Assembly (NCBI RefSeq): GCF_001440345.1
Contig: NZ_LJYX01000019.1
Location: 1-64,000, forward strand
Origin: Colwellia sp. TT2012
GTDB lineage: Bacteria > Pseudomonadota > Gammaproteobacteria > Enterobacterales > Alteromonadaceae
Direction of reading: 5' to 3'
DNA length: 64,000 nt
In this document: positions 36,620 to 44,281 of the stretch, in pieces
How the letters are laid out: every line of letters begins with the position of its first letter
Position numbering within the stretch: the stretch's first letter is position 1
Notes under the pieces: model-generated
What the model was told of the DNA's origin: nothing
The model's input: only the letters and a program-made list of their open reading frames with translations
The model's database searches: none
Made by a program: the position numbers and the translations under genes

Positions 36620-37795
36620 TCAGTCATTGCTCAATCGTTTTTTTAATGCTGATTTCACATATAACCACTGTAAGGCTAACGGCCTTAAAACACTGCCTGA
36701 AAAAACAAACTGGGCAATTATTTGGTTTACTCTATACCTTAAGGGCTTTGTGTTTCCTATCGGTTGTGTAAACCGTGACTTTAGTAATTTAACCATTATT
36801 TTATACATTATAAGGTTTGGTTTTATCTGTTGTAGTAAGTCGCCGTTACGCTCACTGTTGTTCTTGTTCTTGCTCTTGCTCTTATTATCAAGATTAGTGC
36901 CCATGATCTCAGTGCAATTTTTCAATAGTACAAATAAGGCGGTACTTACGCCCCATTGTTTGGCTATTACTATGGTTTGTTTAATGTCTGCTTGCTGAGC
37001 ATTAATTATTTCATGGCTGTCTACTAAATTATATTTACAAAAATCCATATCTTTATAGGCATGAAGCGCTTGATGAATTAAGGCATGCTCTGGCGATAAC
37101 ATTCTAACCAGCTGATTATTAAAACTGGGATGCTCAACACTCTCTTGCCAGAGTTGCACTTCATCAATATTAAATAACAATGGATTTATCAATGACGCAT
37201 GTAAATCAACTGCCGCGCCTATTTTTCCTTTAGGTATAAAAGACAGTTCATATAAATCGCCAAATACATCTGCTTGCGCTTTTTCTGTATATTTCATCAA
37301 TGTTTTAATCAGTGCAACTGCTTTATGCCAATGCTGCTTTTGAATAAGTATGTCTAAGTCATTTGATGGTCTTGGCGCTTGTGGGCTATATAATACCTCA
37401 GCAAAGGCAGCCCCTTTTAGTAAAATTAGCGGAATATTATCTTCAGACAATGCTGCAATTATATTATTCAGCTGCTTTTTACTCGCTAACTCGGTCACTA
37501 TGCCTTGTTGCGTACCAAGCATTAATATCTTTTGACTTTCCGCAGATAAGGCATTAAAAATAGCTAACTTATGCGCTTTATCATTAAGCAGCGGTATTAA
37601 GCGTTTATGCACTTTTTGCTTATGTTCTTCATGAAAGAAAGGCAATTGATTAAGTATCGTAATGGCTTTCTTTCGATCAATAACATCACTGTCTACACCT
37701 TCACTGACTCGTGCTAAGCGCAGCAATTGAAAATAGCTTTCATTGTGCTTTTTTACAAAATCGAGCGATGAATATGCCATGGCCTTTATCGGCAT
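36620..37795 (-). CDS. Nucleotidyltransferase-family protein of the lasso-peptide accessory type
   Basis: The 391-aa protein has the uncharacterised nucleotidyltransferase domain (PF14907 type). IPLILLKGAAFAEVLY is followed by RPSNDLDILI, whose Asp146 and Asp148 are the expected metal ligands, with a helical C-terminal half. Such genes recur with HPr-kinase-like genes in lasso-peptide clusters of the paeninodin type and in some exopolysaccharide loci. Here it lies downstream of, and probably in one transcript with, the precursor, the kinase and the WcaJ gene. The reaction is not known. Confidence 0.8.
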   Translation of the reverse strand: MPIKAMAYSSLDFVKKHNESYFQLLRLARVSEGVDSDVIDRKKAITILNQLPFFHEEHKQKVHKRLIPLLNDKAHKLAIFNALSAESQKILMLGTQQGIVTELASKKQLNNIIAALSEDNIPLILLKGAAFAEVLYSPQAPRPSNDLDILIQKQHWHKAVALIKTLMKYTEKAQADVFGDLYELSFIPKGKIGAAVDLHASLINPLLFNIDEVQLWQESVEHPSFNNQLVRMLSPEHALIHQALHAYKDMDFCKYNLVDSHEIINAQQADIKQTIVIAKQWGVSTALFVLLKNCTEIMGTNLDNKSKSKNKNNSERNGDLLQQIKPNLIMYKIMVKLLKSRFTQPIGNTKPLRYRVNQIIAQFVFSGSVLRPLALQWLYVKSALKKRLSND

Positions 37796-37847
37796 ACTAA
37801 TAATCCATTACCGCCACAAAAATTCATTTCTGTCATAAGCATTGCCA

Positions 37848-39251
37848 TTAATAAGCATTTTTATCATTGAACGATCTAAAAATAGTAAATAATACTATTT
37901 TAAAGTCGAACCATAATGACCAACGTCGCATATATTCAATATCAAATTTAATGCGCATTTCCATTTTTTCTAGGGTGTCGGTTTCACCGCGCCAACCATT
38001 AACTTGTGCCCAGCCGGTAATGCCTGGTTTTACTTTATGGCGCAGCATGTAAAAACTGATTTCTTTACGATATTGTTCGTTATGCGCTACCGCGTGAGGC
38101 CTTGGCCCTACTACCGACATATCACCTTTCAATACATTAAAAAACTGTGGTAGTTCATCTAACGAGGTGCGGCGTAAAAAAGCACCCAACGGGGTAATAC
38201 GGGCATCTCCTTTGGTTGCTTGCACAACTTTAGCGCCGTTTTCGGCAACTGTCATTGAGCGAAATTTCCACACTTTAATTTTTTTACCGTCTAAGCCGTA
38301 GCGGTCTTGTTTAAACAATACGGGGCCACGAGAGGTACGCTTAATAGCCACCGCAATCACTAGCATCGGTATAGCAATTAACAAAAGGATAATAGTAGAA
38401 AGCACTAGGTCTTCAATACGCTTTAATATGGTGGCTGCGCCTTGCATTGGGTTTTCAAAGATACTAACGGTTTGTATTTCACCGACATGGTTAATAGAAG
38501 CGTTAATGATGCTATGCATAAATTTATCAGGCACTAATTCAACATTAGCGGTGGTATTGCCTAATTGATGTAATATTTTTGATAGTCGCTCTTGTGCTAT
38601 GGTCGGTAAACCGATATAAACTTTGTCAAATTCATTGTTTTTAGCACGCTCAACCCCATCGGCAATAGTACCTTCAAGTAAGTGATGATAAGTCGAGTCT
38701 ACTCGGTCTTTTTCGCGGTCTTCAAAAATAGCCGCCACTCTAAAACCTGTTTCGGGTTGCTGTAATATTTCACTCACTAAAGCTCGAGTACTTGCTGTTA
38801 AGCCTAAAATAGCGATACTGCGGGTGTTATGGCCTTTTTTACGTATATAGGCAAGAAACAGCGCAAAGATATAACGCCAAGTCACCAAACTGATAAAGGT
38901 GAATACAAACCAAATGGCCAGGGTAATCCGAGAAAAGTCTTCACTGATTTTAGAGAAGACTAAGAAGATCAATACAGCAATAGCGCTGATTGCCCAAGAA
39001 ATAAAACAATAAAACATTATTTCTTTAAAAGAGCCGGCGCGCCAAGAGCGATATAATGCAAAGGATTCTGAAGCGAGAAAAAAAGCAAGGGAAGCGATGA
39101 GTGCAATAACAAAATATTGCTGGCTATAAGCAAGACCGTAACCCAACAATGAGAGAACCAACACGGCTTGGATGATTATAAAGTCAACTAAACGATAAAA
39201 TATTGCAAACGTATTGGCGCTACTTCTGATTAACCCTGTACTTTTAACCAT
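37848..39251 (-). CDS. Undecaprenyl-phosphate glucose phosphotransferase (WcaJ/VpsL type), locus A
   Basis: The 467-aa polyprenyl-phosphate hexose-1-phosphate transferase starts repeat-unit synthesis. Four N-terminal TM segments (about 20-120) are followed by a nucleotide-binding-like domain (SIAILGLTAS, FEDREKDR). The C-terminal catalytic part has another TM and [38 protein letters not shown] and [10 protein letters not shown], ending NDKNAY. It is closely similar in its C-terminal half to the locus B copy at 53486-54886. It lies between the lasso kinase and nucleotidyltransferase genes. Confidence 0.94.
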   Translation of the reverse strand: MVKSTGLIRSSANTFAIFYRLVDFIIIQAVLVLSLLGYGLAYSQQYFVIALIASLAFFLASESFALYRSWRAGSFKEIMFYCFISWAISAIAVLIFLVFSKISEDFSRITLAIWFVFTFISLVTWRYIFALFLAYIRKKGHNTRSIAILGLTASTRALVSEILQQPETGFRVAAIFEDREKDRVDSTYHHLLEGTIADGVERAKNNEFDKVYIGLPTIAQERLSKILHQLGNTTANVELVPDKFMHSIINASINHVGEIQTVSIFENPMQGAATILKRIEDLVLSTIILLLIAIPMLVIAVAIKRTSRGPVLFKQDRYGLDGKKIKVWKFRSMTVAENGAKVVQATKGDARITPLGAFLRRTSLDELPQFFNVLKGDMSVVGPRPHAVAHNEQYRKEISFYMLRHKVKPGITGWAQVNGWRGETDTLEKMEMRIKFDIEYMRRWSLWFDFKIVLFTIFRSFNDKNAY

Positions 39252-39367
39252 AATTTTTCTTTATACCCTTTTTCACAGTTAATAAGCAGCTATTGAAATA
39301 GCCATAACTACTTTACTTACCCTAATACCTGTAACTGTGATTGTTGTCTTCTTGTTATGTTGGTAAT

Positions 39368-40444
39368 TTACAAGTTGATGTCTTGCTTGATTTTTTCAGC
39401 TACGTTAAACAAGTTTTTTTTACCACTTGAATAGCTAAGCTGTTTAAAATTTATATTATTTAATAGCTTGGCTAGGGCTACTACCCGTTTACCTTCTATT
39501 CCTAGTGCGCTATATGCACTTCCTAATATACTATTTTGCAGTAAAATAATGACTGCTTGTGCGGCTGGTATGTCGCTTATAGTACAAAAGGCTTCCTTGT
39601 CACTTTGTGCAGTTATTGTTTCATGCCTTTGTAACAAATATATTACTTTTAATTTTTTAGGCTCAGCGCAAAAGTTAAAACTAATATTTTCGTTATTGGT
39701 GCTGCTGTTATCTATGCTGTTGTTATTCATGGTGACAATGCGTTTAGCAAAGTTTTCATGTACCTTTTCACATGCTACGCTGTTTTCCCCTACTAACTCT
39801 GCTAACGAGTCTGGCCACATTCTTGCCACTGGCCAACTAGGGTAAACGGTATAGTCATTTTTTTCGTCGTCATAATGTAATGCCATCATGTCGTCGGTCA
39901 TTAACCCAAAGCCTTGTTGGCTTAATGCTGCTGTTAATGTTGTTTTACCCGTTCTACTGGGAGCAACAAAGGCGATAGCCTTATCTTGATAAGCTAACAC
40001 GTTTGCATGAATACAAAGTACGTTGTTTAATTCTAAATTTAAGGCAAGCGCTAAGGTTTGAAAATAATGATCCGCTCCGGTACCTTGAGCTTGCCAGTCT
40101 ATGGTTATATTAGTTTTTGATACTTTAAATGAACCAGTTCCTTGGCAATTAATATTCAAATAATAGCTAGCGTCTACGCTCTTATTGGCAGCAAAACCAT
40201 CTGAATCTAAATAAGGTTCATTTGAAGTCGCTTTATATAAACTAACTTCACTATGATAACGTTCACCTTCGTCTATCATCGACCATATTGGTTTCAACGT
40301 TTCATCAACAGTAAAATGAGAAAAACTCAAGGTAATTTCAAGCGGTAACTCCTGTTTATTAGCCCCACAAAAAGGCACACAGAAAACACCGTGAAGTGGT
40401 AATTTAAATAAATTATTCATTAGAAATTTTTTATAGTATTCCAT
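39368..40444 (-). CDS. HPr-kinase-like protein of the lasso-peptide cluster (K protein)
   Basis: The 358-aa protein has the C-terminal HPr-kinase/phosphorylase fold: Walker A APSRTGKTTL (161-170) following CIHANVLAYQDKAIAFV, then LMTDDMMAL as the metal/base region. In paeninodin-type clusters such kinases phosphorylate the lasso precursor. It starts 37 bp after the precursor stop, on the same strand. ATG 40444 is used; ATG 40420 is an alternative. The predicted lasso core here ends in Gly, not Ser, so the phospho-acceptor is unclear. Confidence 0.82.
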   Translation of the reverse strand: MEYYKKFLMNNLFKLPLHGVFCVPFCGANKQELPLEITLSFSHFTVDETLKPIWSMIDEGERYHSEVSLYKATSNEPYLDSDGFAANKSVDASYYLNINCQGTGSFKVSKTNITIDWQAQGTGADHYFQTLALALNLELNNVLCIHANVLAYQDKAIAFVAPSRTGKTTLTAALSQQGFGLMTDDMMALHYDDEKNDYTVYPSWPVARMWPDSLAELVGENSVACEKVHENFAKRIVTMNNNSIDNSSTNNENISFNFCAEPKKLKVIYLLQRHETITAQSDKEAFCTISDIPAAQAVIILLQNSILGSAYSALGIEGKRVVALAKLLNNINFKQLSYSSGKKNLFNVAEKIKQDINL

Positions 40445-40481
40445 GCCCCTACGCTAATAGAGGCGATGAAATATAAACAAT

Positions 40482-40652
40482 TTAACCTTGGAAAGGGTTC
40501 CGTTTGGTGTGACCACCTTGCTCGTCTGGAATGCTTCCAGCAAAACCTTGAGTTAAGTCAGCTAAACTACCGGCACTTTTCAATACCGGTTTAGTGTAAA
40601 CCGCTTTACTCGCAACAGATTGTTGTTGGGTGTTTTTACATTTGTTGTTCAT
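40482..40652 (-). CDS. Lasso peptide precursor (A peptide)
   Basis: The 56-aa product begins MNNKCKNTQQQSVASK. The leader part YTKPVLKSAGSLADLTQ then matches the lasso leader pattern YxxPxLxxxGxxxxxTxG, with Thr at -2. Cleavage after Gln35 leaves a 21-residue core starting GFAGSIPDEQGG and ending HTKRNPFQG. Gly1 can form the macrolactam with Asp8 (8-membered) or Glu9 (9-membered). The start codon is 5 nt past the stop of a PEP-CTERM gene, with AGGGAAG upstream. The cyclase, B1, B2, ABC exporter, kinase and nucleotidyltransferase genes all lie within 6 kb. The frame is too short for default gene calling. Confidence 0.9.
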   Translation of the reverse strand: MNNKCKNTQQQSVASKAVYTKPVLKSAGSLADLTQGFAGSIPDEQGGHTKRNPFQG

Positions 40653-40657
40653 TTCAA

Positions 40658-41281
40658 TCACTTCCCTGAAGATTTTTTACGTAAACTGGTTAATGCGATA
40701 AGGCCTAAGGCAAAAGTAAACATTGTTGACGGCTCTGGTATTTCAGCTCTGTCGGTGTCAGTTAAAAATTCCAACTGTTCTTTAATATTTAGATTAAAAC
40801 CTGCAATTCCCATAATACCAAACAAATCTGGGCTACTATAAACATCTGAAAAAGTCGCAAGATCTGAACCAGCATTTGAATCAAAAGGACGACCCGCTTC
40901 AGAGCCCAGTGTACTTGTTGCAGTACCTGGCAGTATATCAAAGTAGAAATCAGCAATACCTGCATTAACCGTTAGTCCGACAATTCCATCGGCAACGCTC
41001 AAATTCTTTAATACCCATAGACCATAAAAGGTGTCCGTACTCTTATCAAAATCACCGAAGGTATTACCATCTAGCATTAATGACCAAGACCTTGTTGATA
41101 CGCCTCCTGATGTAGAAGAAAATGCCGACCAAACTTGAGTGTCTTGTGTGCCATCGCCGAAAAGTGCTGTTATCTCTATGCCTACCATATCAGCACCAGT
41201 AACGTTACTATTAATCAAGGTAGCTTGTGTAAACAAACTAGTAGATAGAAGAACCATCCCTAGCATCCATTTCTTCAACAT
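40658..41281 (-). CDS. PEP-CTERM protein upstream of the lasso precursor
   Basis: The 207-aa secreted protein has a signal peptide (MLKKWMLGMVLLSTSLFTQA). Its C-terminal sorting signal is IPEPSTMFTFALGLIALT, then a basic SLRKKSS tail, as recognised by exosortases. The middle part is Gly/Ser/Asp-rich with no domain I know. GGAG lies 7 nt before ATG 41281, and a sigma-54-type promoter lies 49 bp upstream. The gene is directly followed by the lasso precursor, so the two probably share a transcript. No exosortase gene is present in this window. Confidence 0.9.
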   Translation of the reverse strand: MLKKWMLGMVLLSTSLFTQATLINSNVTGADMVGIEITALFGDGTQDTQVWSAFSSTSGGVSTRSWSLMLDGNTFGDFDKSTDTFYGLWVLKNLSVADGIVGLTVNAGIADFYFDILPGTATSTLGSEAGRPFDSNAGSDLATFSDVYSSPDLFGIMGIAGFNLNIKEQLEFLTDTDRAEIPEPSTMFTFALGLIALTSLRKKSSGK

Positions 41282-41329
41282 TTGTATACTCCATTCAATT
41301 ACTATAAATTCTGTTCAATACCAGCCTTA

Positions 41330-41345
41330 AGCAAGAATCAAGCCA
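41330..41345 (-). promoter_or_regulatory. Sigma-54 (-24/-12) type promoter of the PEP-CTERM/lasso precursor operon
   Basis: On the minus strand, TGGCTTGATTCTTGCT fits TGGCACG-N4-TTGCW at 9 of 11 specified bases with exact spacing. It is 49 bp before the PEP-CTERM start codon, giving a leader of about 40 nt. Confidence 0.65.
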
Positions 41346-41598
41346 TAAAACAAATAAACTTAAATATCAACTAACTACAAGTTACAGCTGGTTTTTCATT
41401 TTCGAATAGCAAGGTCTATGTAAAGAAATTCGACACTTATTTCAGTAAATATTAACGACGCTAATTTGTACAAAAAGATTATGGCCCGTATCATAACCGA
41501 TTAAAGATGACTTTTTAATGACAATTCACAAAAAACATTACAAGATGTGCATATTTTTTACATTTGTACGTATCTCTTAACTTATTCTCAAGGTATAC

Positions 41599-43488
41599 AT
41601 GGACAACCTTTTTGCAATTATCATCCCTCACAATAAACACAATAAAGCTAATGGTATATTTAACCATAACTTAACTTGCACTCTATTTGATAATTCATCG
41701 TCAGCTTCAATCGAAGTTCCTAATAAAAATAATTTTATTTATTTAGCTAAATACTCAAATAAAACGACAAACATTAGTAATAACAGCCAGCCGACTAAAC
41801 AGATTTTAGCAATGCCCATAACGGGTCATTTTAGAGTCGATAATAAGGATGATTTGGCCGCGATATGTAAAGCTGATTTAAGTAATAAAAATCAGTTTTC
41901 ATCAAAAGATGAGCACGCTTTTTTTACCACTTATAAAAAGTTGGGAGCTGCATGTTTTTCGAAAATTAAAGGTAACTTTCAAACTGTATTTTGGGATGAA
42001 CAATCTCAAAAATTATGTGCTGCAATAGACCCGTTCAGCAGCCGTTCATTATTTTATCTTGAATTAAGCGGTGTTTTATACCTTTCTTCTGACGCAAAAA
42101 CACTGGCAACTATTACTAACATTAAGCTAACGGTAAATAAAGTTGCCATTAGTCAGTGGTTGGCTGGACGCCCTACCCCTAATATCTGCATGTTTAATGA
42201 AATATCTAGACTACCTTCTGGACACTACTTAGAGTACAACGAAGAACAAGGGGTTAAAATCACTAAGTTTTGGGATATAGATCCTAATTTTTCTATTAAT
42301 TATAACGATACTGAGCAGTATAAATCTCACTTTTTTGAACTGCTAAAGACAAGTGTTGAAAGCCGACTCAGTACTGAACACTCGACCACAAAGCCTACTG
42401 TTTTTTGTCAAATGAGTGGCGGAATGGATTCAACATCGGTAACAGCAATAGCCAAGCAATTTATGGATGGAAAAAATCAACCATTGCATACCTTGTCTCA
42501 CCGATATAAAAACACCCAAACCTGTGATGAAAGCACGAATATAAATAATATGATCTCTACGCTTGGCTTAGAGCACCAATATTACATTGACCTAGATGAG
42601 TATGAATCAAGTTCATTTAGTCAGTTATACCCCACTGATTTTGATAGCCCTGGAATAGTTCTTTCTCCAAAGTATCATCAAGAGCTAGCGTTAATGCATA
42701 GCTTAGGTACAAACGTACTGTTAACCGGTAATGGCGGCGATGAAACCTGTTGGGGACATAGCGCGTCATACCGTTCTCGTTTGTTTAAAGGAGAGTTTGG
42801 CGTAATTAGTGAGGTCATTAAGGCTTGCAACGAGCTAAATGAACCTGTTGCACGTTCATTATATAAACTGTTTATGCCCAGTAGTATTCAAAATTTAGTT
42901 AAGCTAGCAAGACAAAAGCCTATTAATACTAACGAATGCCCTCCGTGGTTATCGCCTCAAGCTTTAATGAATGTGTCAGCTGAAAATCAACTTTTTACCA
43001 ACCCTTTCTCGGCAAGCTTTGATCCGGCGAAGCATGCTAGATATCATGGTTTAAACACTACATCGACCTACAATGCTATGCGTTCATATCAAAAAGTGGC
43101 AAGTGATTACGGTATTGATGTTCGTCATCCCTTTTTTGATGCTGATATTGTCAAGTTCAGTTTTGCCATTCCAGAAAAGCTTCTTATCCAGGGAGCTTAT
43201 CCTAAGTGGCTGTTAAGGCAAACTATGCAAGCATATTTACCTGCATCAGTTTGCTGGAATAAACACAAAGTAGTGTTTGATCACCACTTTGCTAATTTGA
43301 TTCGGGCTAATAAGGTTGAGTTACGTAAACTATTATCTCATTCAGGTTTACAAGATTTAGGCCTAGTGAATAATACCGTTTTATTAAGTGAATTTGATGC
43401 GGTTGTTAATAATCCAGACAGCTACTTAAATGTAGACATGTTATATGCAATTTTGACACAGCTATGGTTTCAAACTCATTGTATATAG
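41599..43488 (+). CDS. Lasso peptide cyclase (asparagine-synthetase-like, C protein)
   Basis: This 629-aa homologue of asparagine synthetase B has the ATP-pyrophosphatase loop MSGGMDSTS (about 272-280) and the later TGNGGDETCWGH segment. The N-terminal glutaminase half is degenerate and begins MDN rather than with the catalytic Cys2, as in lasso cyclases that adenylate the ring Asp/Glu side chain. It would join the amino group of core Gly1 to Asp8 or Glu9. It is transcribed divergently from the precursor operon and convergently with the B2/B1/D genes. Confidence 0.9.
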   Translation: MDNLFAIIIPHNKHNKANGIFNHNLTCTLFDNSSSASIEVPNKNNFIYLAKYSNKTTNISNNSQPTKQILAMPITGHFRVDNKDDLAAICKADLSNKNQFSSKDEHAFFTTYKKLGAACFSKIKGNFQTVFWDEQSQKLCAAIDPFSSRSLFYLELSGVLYLSSDAKTLATITNIKLTVNKVAISQWLAGRPTPNICMFNEISRLPSGHYLEYNEEQGVKITKFWDIDPNFSINYNDTEQYKSHFFELLKTSVESRLSTEHSTTKPTVFCQMSGGMDSTSVTAIAKQFMDGKNQPLHTLSHRYKNTQTCDESTNINNMISTLGLEHQYYIDLDEYESSSFSQLYPTDFDSPGIVLSPKYHQELALMHSLGTNVLLTGNGGDETCWGHSASYRSRLFKGEFGVISEVIKACNELNEPVARSLYKLFMPSSIQNLVKLARQKPINTNECPPWLSPQALMNVSAENQLFTNPFSASFDPAKHARYHGLNTTSTYNAMRSYQKVASDYGIDVRHPFFDADIVKFSFAIPEKLLIQGAYPKWLLRQTMQAYLPASVCWNKHKVVFDHHFANLIRANKVELRKLLSHSGLQDLGLVNNTVLLSEFDAVVNNPDSYLNVDMLYAILTQLWFQTHCI

Positions 43489-43521
43489 CCATCGAGGCAA
43501 GCATCGACCTACGCGTAAATG

Positions 43522-43992
43522 TTATTTAAGAGTATTTAGTATAACTTGCTCATTATTTACTTTTAATTCACTATAACGGCTCGTTACTGCTTCACTGTCA
43601 TTAATGATTTTTCCTTGAACCGTTAGCCAAACATGGGCGAGTAATTTTTCTTTTTCGAAGCGGACTCCTATGTGCATTTGAGCACTGAAACCTCGCTTTT
43701 TAAGTATTTGCTGTTGTGATATACATCTACGCAAGCAGTTCATTTTTCTTAGCTGAAAGCGAGCTGAAATTTCACTCAGTTTAATAATTAGCTTGATTTG
43801 TTTAACTTGTGTCGCATCACTTAGGTTTACATTGGCGTCGTTGCTGTTTGCTGAGAGGCTTATTTGATTCCGCCAATTGTCGTACTCTGTAAATGAAATT
43901 AATAAGTCCCACTTTACAAAAGTAAACCATGCTTCGAGTAACAGCCCTAACTCTTTAAGAGTAAATTTACCGAGTTTAGCTAAACTAGCCAT
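43522..43992 (-). CDS. Lasso peptide leader protease (B2, transglutaminase-like)
   Basis: The 156-aa protein of the transglutaminase-like lasso B2 family cuts the leader from the precursor. The candidate catalytic set is Cys86 (NCLRRCISQQQILKKRGF), His120 (LLAHVWL) and Asp132 (IINDSE). The frame is open to a TTG at 44016, but ATG 43992 overlaps the B1 stop codon by 8 bp and is preferred, giving coupled translation with B1. It works with the B1 protein, which holds the leader. Confidence 0.87.
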   Translation of the reverse strand: MASLAKLGKFTLKELGLLLEAWFTFVKWDLLISFTEYDNWRNQISLSANSNDANVNLSDATQVKQIKLIIKLSEISARFQLRKMNCLRRCISQQQILKKRGFSAQMHIGVRFEKEKLLAHVWLTVQGKIINDSEAVTSRYSELKVNNEQVILNTLK

Positions 43993-44281
43993 GATTACTA
44001 TCAACTTTACTGTCAACGCTAACTAATAATCCCTGCTTGAGCATTTGAGCCAGTAGCTCTTCTATATCTTGGCTAACTTCAGCCTTGCTCACTTGATATT
44101 TTTCCAGCACTAAGTCAATAACTTTACTTTTAGCATAGCCTTGTTGAAGTTGCTCTACCATAAAAGTAGCAATAGCATTAAGGGTGTAATACTCCCCTGT
44201 TTCGGGCTCTAAGATTACCGTTTCTTCTGCTACTTTTTGGAAAAGTACATCTTCAGCTAATTGGTAGCTAACTTGACTCAT
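43985..44281 (-). CDS. PqqD-like leader-recognition protein (lasso B1)
   Basis: The 98-aa protein has the PqqD/RRE winged-helix fold: VILEPETGEYYTLNAIATF in the first half and YQVSKAEVSQDIEELLAQM in the second. In lasso systems the free-standing B1 protein binds the leader (through the conserved Tyr and Pro of YxxP) and presents it to B2. It overlaps the exporter gene by 14 bp and B2 by 8 bp, an operon order D-B1-B2. Confidence 0.92.
   Translation of the reverse strand: MSQVSYQLAEDVLFQKVAEETVILEPETGEYYTLNAIATFMVEQLQQGYAKSKVIDLVLEKYQVSKAEVSQDIEELLAQMLKQGLLVSVDSKVDSNHG

Noticed and set aside
41346-41598. Second lasso precursor or sigma-54 site for the cyclase gene
   Set aside because: No short frame with a YxxP leader and no TGGC/TTGC element on the plus strand before 41599.
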